Assembly (NCBI GenBank): GCA_965262875.1
Contig: OZ253569.1
Span: 5,518,001 to 5,582,000 of the forward strand
DNA: 64,000 nucleotides
Origin: JBALVT01 sp965262875
GTDB taxonomy: Bacteria; Pseudomonadota; Gammaproteobacteria; Pseudomonadales; Halieaceae
Reading direction: 5' to 3'
How positions within the stretch are numbered: position 1 is the first letter of the stretch; the number at the start of each line of letters is the position of its first letter. Below the pieces are notes generated by a model. That model had not been told where the DNA came from, did no database searches, and was given only the letters and a program-made list of their open reading frames with translations. Below, one piece after another: positions 24,892-31,940 of the stretch. Position numbers and translations under genes: made by a program.

Positions 24892-25391
24892 CGCCCCTCC
24901 TCGTAGTTCGGCGGTACAGCCCAAAAAAGTAGCGATGCGCAATCTTCAGCGGGGACCTCCATCTCAATCGAAAACAAAGCACCCGGAGAAAGGCCCGGGA
25001 CAGTATTAGGATATCCGAGATAGTAATCCGCCAATTCGGAAACCAACGGTTGATGCGATACAAGCATGACATGATCGACAAACTTGTCTTGTGCTAAAAC
25101 GGAACACAGGGTCTCGTCAACATCACTTAACGTTGCCCCGGGCACAAGAGAGGGAACGGGTTCCATCGACGCCTTAGGAAGTTCGCTAGAGACAATTTGC
25201 GCTGTTTGAGTCGTCCGCAACCACTCACTGTAAAGAATTTGTGAAGGTGTAGGCAGGTTTCGCTTACCCAGAGTTTCACAGAACTTTCGGGTGGCGAGCG
25301 CAATGTCCTGCCTCCCCTTAGAGGTGAGAGTGCGCTGAGAATCGATAGGCGCTGAGCCGGCTTGGCCATGTCGCAATATGCTTACAATCAT
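24888..25391 (-). CDS. sixA: Phosphohistidine phosphatase SixA
   Basis: A 167-residue histidine-phosphatase family protein with the RHGQA phosphate-binding motif right at the N-terminus (MIVSILRHGQAG), LTSKGRQDIA, SEWLRTTQTAQ and the second His in VMLVSHQPLVSEL. SixA removes phosphate from histidine phosphotransfer proteins such as ArcB or PTS NPr. It lies 6 bases after gpsA, with which it probably shares a transcript. Confidence 0.92.
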   Translation of the reverse strand: MIVSILRHGQAGSAPIDSQRTLTSKGRQDIALATRKFCETLGKRNLPTPSQILYSEWLRTTQTAQIVSSELPKASMEPVPSLVPGATLSDVDETLCSVLAQDKFVDHVMLVSHQPLVSELADYYLGYPNTVPGLSPGALFSIEMEVPAEDCASLLFWAVPPNYEEGR

Positions 25392-25397
25392 AGGGTC

Positions 25398-26414
25398 TCA
25401 ATGGGTAACAAATTCTACATCCTGAGTCTGCTCTGCAAGCATCATATTGCCAAGTACATCCGCGACCGTTTGCCGTTCATACAAAATTGCGTATAAGCCA
25501 TTTACAAGTGGCATATAGATGTCTCGGCGATCTGCTTCGTTTTTCAAAAGGCCAAGGGTATTTACCCCTTCAGCTACCTGGCCCAGCTCAACAATAATCT
25601 CATCCAGAGACTGCCCTTCACCCAATGCAAAGCCGACCCGATAATTGCGCGACAAGGGTGATGCGCAAGTAACAATTAAATCTCCCACACCAGCCAGTCC
25701 CAGAAAGGTCATTGGATTGGCACCTAGATGCACCGCAAATCGAGACATCTCGGCCAGAGCTCGGGTCATCAACATGCCAATCGTATTTTGGCCCAAACCC
25801 AAAGCAGCCCCCAAGCCAGCCATGATCGCATAGACATTTTTTAATGCGCCGCCAAGCTCCACCCCATACATATCGCGGCTGCTGTAGACCCTGAAGCTGT
25901 TGCTGTGCAATAGAGCCTGTACAACGCCGCTGTGAGCAGGCACAGCGCTGGCGATGACCGAGCCAGTTAACTGACCTTCAGAAATTTCAGTTGCCAGGTT
26001 GGGACCGCTGAGCACGCCACAGGGATTATCGGGAAGTTCATCCTGAAGTATTTCGCTCATCAGGTGAAACCCGGGACTCTCAATGCCTTTAGTGAGGCTT
26101 ATGACTAGCGCTTCTGATGAAATGCGAGAGGAGACCTGGCGCACAACCTCCCTAAAAGATTTACTGGGCACAGCAACGAATAAGATATCGACGTCTTCTA
26201 CTGCATCGGCCAGAACACTGGTCGCCCGCAGCCGGGTATCAAGGCTAAAATCCGGCAGGTAATCCGGGTTTTCGTGAGTACTGTTGACAAGTTCCGCACG
26301 CCCGGCGTTTCGCATCCAAAGCGTGGTGGTATGGCCGTTTGCCGCAATAATATTGGCGATGACCGTTCCGAAACTTCCCCCGCCCAGTACCGCTACACGG
26401 TGGAGATCAGGCAT
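25398..26414 (-). CDS. gpsA: NAD(P)-dependent glycerol-3-phosphate dehydrogenase
   Basis: GpsA reduces dihydroxyacetone phosphate to sn-glycerol-3-phosphate for phospholipids. Key motifs are AVLGGGSFGTVIANI (nucleotide binding), VISLTKGIE, VLSGPNLATEI, the catalytic lysine in LGGALKNVYAIMAGL and LAGVGDLIVTC. I start it at ATG 26414 (MPDLHRVAV), 338 residues. An ATG seven codons upstream is possible. It is the first gene of a leftward run with sixA, the hydrolase and the DUF4892-like gene. Confidence 0.95.
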   Translation of the reverse strand: MPDLHRVAVLGGGSFGTVIANIIAANGHTTTLWMRNAGRAELVNSTHENPDYLPDFSLDTRLRATSVLADAVEDVDILFVAVPSKSFREVVRQVSSRISSEALVISLTKGIESPGFHLMSEILQDELPDNPCGVLSGPNLATEISEGQLTGSVIASAVPAHSGVVQALLHSNSFRVYSSRDMYGVELGGALKNVYAIMAGLGAALGLGQNTIGMLMTRALAEMSRFAVHLGANPMTFLGLAGVGDLIVTCASPLSRNYRVGFALGEGQSLDEIIVELGQVAEGVNTLGLLKNEADRRDIYMPLVNGLYAILYERQTVADVLGNMMLAEQTQDVEFVTH

Positions 26415-26455
26415 GTTTGTACTCCGTACAATCACCTAAACGACCAGTCTAACAG

Positions 26456-28372
26456 CTAAGCGTTGCTCATTTGCAGCAGCAGCTTGTTTAAACGCGACAC
26501 GTAGGCAGCCGGATCATCCAATTGGCCACCCTCCGCAAGATGCGCTTGATCAAACACGATACTGGCAAGATCGGCAAAGCGGTCTTCATCCGCTTCCTGA
26601 TCCAGTATGGTTATCAAGGGGTGACCCGGATTCACTTCCAGAATAGGCTTGCTTACAGGGACTTCCTGCCCGGCGGCTTCCATAATTCTACGCATCTGCG
26701 CACCCATGTCGAAGTCTCCGACCACCAGACAAGCTGCTGAGTCGGTGAGACGGCTGGTAGCCCTAACTTCCGCTACACGGCCCTCAAGAGCTTTTCCAAG
26801 GCGCTCAACAAGCGCTTCGTTATCCTTAGCCAGTGATTCCAGCTCCGCCTTCTCTTCATCTGATTCGGCGGGTAAATCCAACTCACCGCGACCGACATCC
26901 TGGAAGGATTTGCCATCAAATTCCTGGAGGTGATTCATCAGCCAGTCATCAACTCGATCCGAGAGCAACAGCACTTCAATGCCCTTCTTGCGGAACACCT
27001 CAAGATGAGGACTACTTTTAGCGGTATTGAAGTTTTCCGCTACCACGTAATAGATTTTTTCCTGCCCCTCACCCATACGCGAAATATAGCCTTCGAGAGA
27101 TTGATCCTGTTCTTCCAGGTCTGTCTGGGTAGTGCTAAAACGCAGCAGCTTGGCGATCTTCTCCTTGTTACCAAAATCTTCGGCAGGCCCCTCTTTCAAG
27201 ACCTGTCCAAATTCCTTCCAAAATGATGTGTAGTCATCGCCCTCGGCTTTGGCCAACTTGCCAAGCATATCCAACACCCGCTTGGTCAGTGCACTTCGCA
27301 TAGATTCAACGGCCGGGTCCTGCTGTAGAATTTCGCGAGACACGTTGAGGGACAGATCGTTTGAATCGACGACGCCTTTTACAAAGCGCAGGTACGTGGG
27401 AAGAAACTGCTCAGCCTCATCCATAATAAAGGTGCGCTGCACATACAACTTCAGCCCACTGCTGGTTTCGCGGTTCCACATATCAAAAGGGGCTTGCTTG
27501 GGAATGTAGAGCAAACTGGTGTACTCGAGTTTCCCCTCCACCTTGTTGTGGCTCCAGTGCAAAGGCTCTTGGAAATCATGAGAGACATGCTTGTAAAACT
27601 CATGGTATTCCTCATCGCTAACATCGGAGCGAGAGCGAGTCCACAAGGCCGTAGCAGCATTGACAGCCGCATACTCAACAGCTGGGTTTTCCTCAGGCTC
27701 TTCGCCTTCAGCGGGCGGTGCAGGAGGTTTGACCATCGTGACCGGAACCGAAATGTGGTCCGAATATTTTTTGATCACACTGCGAACGCGGAAATCTTCG
27801 GCAAACTCAGTGGCATCAGATTTAAGGTGCAGAACAATACTGGTTCCACGAGTTTCCTTCGCGCTGGCGCCAATGGAGAACTCTGCTTCGCCGTGAGATT
27901 CCCAAACAACACCCTCTTCCGGCTCAGTGCCAGCTTTGCGCGTATGAACTTCCAAACGATCAGCGACGATAAAGCCAGAGTAAAATCCGACACCAAACTG
28001 CCCGATTAGCTGAGAGTCTTTTTGCTGGTCACCCGTAAGGGTTTCAAGGAAGGCGGCAGTTCCGGACTTGGCGATGGTACCCAGGTTTTCGATGACTTCG
28101 TCTCGAGTCATACCAACGCCGTTATCGCTAATGGTAATGGTATTCGCTTCCTTATCCACATCGACCTGAATCTGAAAGTCTCCCTGCCCCTCTAAAAGAC
28201 CGTCATTGGCCAAGGCCTCAAAACGAAGCCTGTCGATCGCATCAGAAGCATTCGAAATCAATTCTCTGAGAAAGATTTCCTTGCTGCTGTACAAGGAGTG
28301 AATCATCAGGTGAAGCAACTGTTTTGCTTCGGTCTGAAAGCCCATAGTCTCTTTTTTTACTTCTGCGTTCAT
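26456..28372 (-). CDS. htpG: Molecular chaperone HtpG (Hsp90)
   Basis: A 638-residue bacterial Hsp90, full length. The GHKL ATPase motifs are NASDAIDRLRFEAL, ISDNGVGMTRDEV and GQFGVGFYSGF, followed by the middle domain (LNVSREILQQDPAV) and the dimerisation domain. A sigma-32 promoter lies about 55 bases upstream (28428-28455), which predicts heat-shock control. The downstream gpsA gene starts 42 bases after the stop. Confidence 0.97.
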   Translation of the reverse strand: MNAEVKKETMGFQTEAKQLLHLMIHSLYSSKEIFLRELISNASDAIDRLRFEALANDGLLEGQGDFQIQVDVDKEANTITISDNGVGMTRDEVIENLGTIAKSGTAAFLETLTGDQQKDSQLIGQFGVGFYSGFIVADRLEVHTRKAGTEPEEGVVWESHGEAEFSIGASAKETRGTSIVLHLKSDATEFAEDFRVRSVIKKYSDHISVPVTMVKPPAPPAEGEEPEENPAVEYAAVNAATALWTRSRSDVSDEEYHEFYKHVSHDFQEPLHWSHNKVEGKLEYTSLLYIPKQAPFDMWNRETSSGLKLYVQRTFIMDEAEQFLPTYLRFVKGVVDSNDLSLNVSREILQQDPAVESMRSALTKRVLDMLGKLAKAEGDDYTSFWKEFGQVLKEGPAEDFGNKEKIAKLLRFSTTQTDLEEQDQSLEGYISRMGEGQEKIYYVVAENFNTAKSSPHLEVFRKKGIEVLLLSDRVDDWLMNHLQEFDGKSFQDVGRGELDLPAESDEEKAELESLAKDNEALVERLGKALEGRVAEVRATSRLTDSAACLVVGDFDMGAQMRRIMEAAGQEVPVSKPILEVNPGHPLITILDQEADEDRFADLASIVFDQAHLAEGGQLDDPAAYVSRLNKLLLQMSNA

Positions 28373-28427
28373 ATCGCCCTCTATCTCTTAAACTGCTCGT
28401 GATTAGAATTGTTGTTCGCTGTGCATG

Positions 28428-28455
28428 AAATGGGGTTTAGACCCAGGTTTTCAAG
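28428..28455 (-). promoter_or_regulatory. Sigma-32 heat-shock promoter of htpG
   Basis: On the minus strand, CTTGAA (28455-28450), a 14-base spacer and CCCCATTT (28435-28428) match the sigma-32 (RpoH) consensus at nearly every position. The -10 end lies 55 bases before the htpG start codon, leaving a leader of about 45-50 nt. Confidence 0.9.
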
Positions 28456-28523
28456 GCCCAGAACTCGATTATTTACCCAATTTAAGTGCCCAGGAAGCCC
28501 ACAAATTCTGAACCTCACACTTA

Positions 28524-28610
28524 GGCTTCGCGGCTGGGAGGACGACCTGTTCGAATGGTTAGGCGCTTTAAAGCCGGGTTCGAACAGGTCGTCCTCCCAG
28601 CCGCGAAGCC
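28524..28610. repeat. Perfect 32-bp inverted repeat with 23-nt loop
   Basis: Arms 28524-28555 and 28579-28610 are exact reverse complements (left arm starts GGCTTCGCGGCTGGGAGG; the right arm ends CCCAGCCGCGAAGCC). The loop contains the palindrome GCTTTAAAGC. There is no T tract on either side, so it is not an ordinary intrinsic terminator. It lies upstream of the htpG promoter and left of the IS21 element. Possible identities include a REP/MITE-like palindrome or the fold-back product of a duplicated fragment. Positions 28611-28805 beyond it hold no recognisable gene. Confidence 0.85.
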
Positions 28611-28939
28611 GGAGCCCCAAAACCCGAGGCCTGAGCTAAAAAGAAGCTCCCTGTAGACGCCACTCCAAAACCGCAGCTATTTGCCGAATTTTGAAATAGA
28701 CGGATCTCGGCGTATTAGAATCGGCGCGGTAGAACTGCGGCCCAGTCACACTCAAGAGCGACCAATAAGCAGGCACGATTCAAGCGTAGGGACTATAAGA
28801 ACAAGTGTCGCTGAGAACGGTATGACGCCACCACAGATTTGACGGTCAACGCTGGCGCCATACCCAAAAAAACCGTGCAGGTGCACGACCCGTTAAGTGT
28901 TGCACATAATGGGAATAAATCCAGCCCTCATCGACCTTT

Positions 28940-29365
28940 GTGTCGATGCCATCATCCAGCCGTCTCTACCACTGTTGTCGCTGCTACGCCCAGGTCATCG
29001 TCTGTACCCACTGTGATCGCGGCCAGCGGTATTGCACCGATGGTTGCAGCCAGGAAGCCAGAAAGGAATCCATTAAACGAGCCAGAGCGAAGTACCAGGC
29101 CACTCGCCCGGGTCGCATGAATAATGCCGCTCGCCAACAGCGTTATCGAGAACGGCAACAACAAAAAGTAACGCATCACCGTTCTCTGGCAATAATACTC
29201 CGTGATCTACTGCAAACCGTGCCTGATGAGATCAAAAGGGCCGATATGCCGGGTAAAACTGACGCCACCGTGCGCTGCCATCACTGTGGCGCGGTCTGCG
29301 GTCCCTTTTTGCGCAGTGATTTTCTGCAGAGCAGTCAGTTCAGGCGCAGATTCCGGCGACATTAG
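28940..29365 (+). CDS. Cysteine-rich ORF preceding istA (141 aa)
   Basis: 141 residues from a GTG at 28940 (an ATG lies two codons on). Two putative zinc-binding clusters are visible: CCRCY with CTHCDRGQRYCTDGC near the N-terminus, and RCHHCGAVCG near residue 112. Between them is a basic helix (RQQRYRERQQQK). It lies within the IS21 element, 39 bases ahead of istA. I have no certain family name. It may be an accessory or regulatory protein of this IS21 subgroup, but the high-cysteine pattern alone does not show function. Confidence 0.55.
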   Translation: MSMPSSSRLYHCCRCYAQVIVCTHCDRGQRYCTDGCSQEARKESIKRARAKYQATRPGRMNNAARQQRYRERQQQKVTHHRSLAIILRDLLQTVPDEIKRADMPGKTDATVRCHHCGAVCGPFLRSDFLQSSQFRRRFRRH

Positions 29366-29404
29366 TGCAGCGGCTGGACAGGAGTCATCAATCGGAGGGC
29401 AGTC

Positions 29405-30904
29405 ATGGCCATCGGCAAAGAAACTGAAGCAAAAATACTGCGCTACCATTTTGTTGAGAAGTGGCGAACGGGCACCATTGCGACCCAGCTTGGCATTCAC
29501 CACTCAGTGGTTGATCGGGTACTGGCACAGGCTGGCCTGCCCAAGGTGGAGCGCACTCGCCGTGCGTCGATCATCGACCCCTATCTGCCCTTTGTCATCG
29601 ACACCCTGCGGGAGTTTCCCACACTCACGGCGGCCCGCTTGTATGAAATGGCCCGCCTGCGGGGATACCCCGGTGGCCCCAGCCAGTTTCGCCAGCGTAT
29701 CAGTGAACTGCGGCCGCGCAAGCTGCCCGAGGCGTATTTACGCCTAAAAACCCTGCCCGGTGAGCAAGCCCAGGTTGACTGGGGTTCGTTCGGGCATATT
29801 CAGATCGGCAAGGCCCGGCGGCCGTTAATGGCGTTTGTGATGGTGCTGAGCTGGTCGCGACAGATCTTCTTGCGCTTTTATCTCAACCAGCAAATGGAGC
29901 ACTTTTTACGCGGCCATGTAGCGGCATTCGAGGCCTGGCAAGGATTGCCAAAGGTGCTGCTGTACGACAACCTTAAATCGGCCGTATTGGAGCGCCACGG
30001 TGACGCCATCCGCTTCCACCCCACCTTGCTGGCCTTGTCAGCCCACTATCGCTTCGAACCACGCCCGGTGGCGGTGGCCCGGGGCAATGAAAAGGGCCGG
30101 GTAGAAAGAGCGATTCGCTATATTCGCGATAATTTCTTTGCCGCTCGTCACTGGCAAACACTGGCCGAACTCAATGCGCAAGCTGAGCACTGGTGCCAGG
30201 GTGTGAGTGCTGATCGGGCTTGCCCTGAAGAGCGTACGTTGACGGTCAGGGAAGCCTTCTTACAGGAGCAGGTGAGTTTGCCGGATAATCCCTTTGATAC
30301 CCATGAGAGACAGCCCGTGCGGGCCGCCAAAACCCCTTATGTTCGCTTCGATCTCAATGATTACTCCATTCCCCATCAATACGTGCACAAGCCATTGAGC
30401 GTGAGCGCTGACCTGGAGCGGCTCCAGATAGTGGAGGGCGATCAATGCATTGCTGAGCATCAGCGCAGCTTTGGCAAAGGGGAGCAAATCGAACAGGAGG
30501 CGCATATCAATGCCCTATGGCTGGAGAAAACCCACGCCAAACTACACCGGGGTCAGGATCGCCTGAGCCATGCTTCGGCGCACGCCCAGACGCTGCTGCA
30601 GCAATCGGCACAGCGTGGACATGTCATTAAAACCACGGTCCGGTTACTCAATCAACTGCTTGATGATTATGGGCGGGACGAGCTGCATGTAGCTCTGGGT
30701 GAAGCACTTGATCGGCAATCACCCTACCCGGAGGCGGTGCAGCACGTTCTTGAGCGCCGCCGTGATGAACAGCACCTGCCGCCACCGCTTGCTGTCGCCG
30801 TGCCGGCGAAGGTCAAACACTACAGCGTCAAGCTGGCTCGGCTTGCCGATTACGACAAGCTCAATGGCACCCGAAGCGAGACAGGAGATGATACCGATGA
30901 TTGA
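29405..30904 (+). CDS. istA: IS21-family transposase IstA
   Basis: A 499-residue transposase. The N-terminal HTH is in GTIATQLGIHHSVVDRVLAQ. The DDE core includes QAQVDWGSF (first Asp), LLYDNLKSAV (second Asp) and GNEKGRVERAIRYIRDNF (Glu). The C-terminal region ends DETGDDTDD-like and overlaps the istB start (ATG at 30896). The frame looks intact, so with a functional IstB from the remnant copy this element could still transpose. Confidence 0.92.
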   Translation: MAIGKETEAKILRYHFVEKWRTGTIATQLGIHHSVVDRVLAQAGLPKVERTRRASIIDPYLPFVIDTLREFPTLTAARLYEMARLRGYPGGPSQFRQRISELRPRKLPEAYLRLKTLPGEQAQVDWGSFGHIQIGKARRPLMAFVMVLSWSRQIFLRFYLNQQMEHFLRGHVAAFEAWQGLPKVLLYDNLKSAVLERHGDAIRFHPTLLALSAHYRFEPRPVAVARGNEKGRVERAIRYIRDNFFAARHWQTLAELNAQAEHWCQGVSADRACPEERTLTVREAFLQEQVSLPDNPFDTHERQPVRAAKTPYVRFDLNDYSIPHQYVHKPLSVSADLERLQIVEGDQCIAEHQRSFGKGEQIEQEAHINALWLEKTHAKLHRGQDRLSHASAHAQTLLQQSAQRGHVIKTTVRLLNQLLDDYGRDELHVALGEALDRQSPYPEAVQHVLERRRDEQHLPPPLAVAVPAKVKHYSVKLARLADYDKLNGTRSETGDDTDD

Positions 30905-31657
30905 TATCGAGCAACTCAAACAGCAGGCACTTGAACTGAAGCTCCACGGCGTGCTGGCGCACTGGGGCGAGATCACCGACGAGCAATACCCCTGGCGGGC
31001 ACAGCTCATCGCCTGGGAGCTTGCCGAGCGCAAACAGCGCTCACTCGAACGGCGCCTGAGCAGCGCCAGGCTGGGCCGGTTCAAACCGATGAGTGAGTTT
31101 GACTGGCAGTGGCCAAGCGCTATCGACCCACAAGCGATTCATGCCCTGATGCAACTGGGTTTTATGGACACGGCCAGCAATATTATCCTGCTGGGCAGCA
31201 ACGGCGTGGGCAAATCGATGATCGCCCAGAACCTGGGGTATAACGCTGTCATGCACGGCTATACGGCGCTGTTTACCACCGCAGCGGCGATGCTCAACGA
31301 CCTGGCAGGTCAGGATGGCGCCAATGCCCTGCAGCGTCGATTGAAACACTACGCCAGGCCCGCCTTGCTGGTAATTGATGAAGTGGGCTACCTCTCCTAC
31401 AGCAATCGTCATGCTGACTTGCTGTTTGAAATCATCAACCGGCGCTATGAGAAATGTTCAACTTTGGTGACAACGAACCGTCCGTTTGGCGAGTGGAATG
31501 ACGTGTTCCCCAATGCCGCGTGTGTGGTCTCCCTGATTGACCGTTTAGTCCATCACAGCGAGGTCATCGCCATGAGGGTGAGTCGTACCGCATGAAGGAA
31601 GCGCAGGAGTGTGCGTCGAAGCGGCGCGAGACCAAAAAGCGAGGAAAGGCTAAATGA
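30896..31657 (+). pseudogene. istB: IS21 helper ATPase IstB, frameshifted near the C-terminus
   Basis: Same protein as at 10475-11236 up to HHSEVIAM. There a T is missing (GCCATGAGGG against GCCATTGAGGG, near 31573) and the frame ends at 31595 as RVSRTA. About 28 residues of the basic C-terminus are lost, including KRRETKKRGKAK. The Walker motifs are intact. One substitution elsewhere (Arg for Leu in YPWRAQLI) also separates the copies. Activity is doubtful because the C-terminal tail is strongly basic. Confidence 0.85.
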
Positions 31658-31845
31658 AAACCTTAAAAATCACAACCTACTGGACGGCTGAACAAGCCGA
31701 TTGTATTTATCAGCTGCTCGGCGACCTGAGATCGGTACTGTGGGATCACTATGGTGATGAGATTGCGCAACTGTACGAGGAGATCCGGATTGAGCAACAA
31801 GAGTACACAGACAGTGTCGAGGTAAATCATGAGCTGCCGTTCTAG
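31654..31845 (+). CDS. Small conserved ORF behind istB, second copy (63 aa)
   Basis: Identical in translation to the ORF at 11233-11424 (MKTLKITTYWTAEQADCI to VNHELPF). In the undamaged copy its start overlaps the istB stop. Here the frameshift makes istB stop about 60 bases earlier, so translational coupling would be lost. No known domain. Confidence 0.6.
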   Translation: MKTLKITTYWTAEQADCIYQLLGDLRSVLWDHYGDEIAQLYEEIRIEQQEYTDSVEVNHELPF

Positions 31846-31940
31846 CCTGTGATCGATTGGAGTTAAGCCGGATCACTGTCGCCTCTTTGTCGTTCTTTTA
31901 TTCTGCGGCAAATAACTGCGGGTTTACTGTGGCGCTAACA

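Larger units (their letters stand above)
28806..31940 (+). mobile_element. IS21-family element, near-complete (copy 2)
   Basis: Contains, in order, a zinc-finger-like small ORF, istA, istB and a 63-residue ORF. The right boundary at about 31940 (GGCGCTAACA) is the point where it diverges from the copy at 10435-11519. The left boundary at TGTCGCTGAGAACGG (28806) is a tentative choice giving TGT...ACA ends. Multiple terminal repeats, usual in IS21, are only weakly seen (ACGCCACCACAG at the left, GCGCCACAG at the right). No target duplication is visible. The right end cuts into the synthase gene at 31941. Confidence 0.8.

Noticed and set aside
28381..28639. Two opposite ORFs with similar peptides (RLRGWEDDLFE, SNRSSSQPRS)
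   Set aside because: The similarity on both strands is created by the perfect inverted repeat at 28524-28610, not by coding selection.
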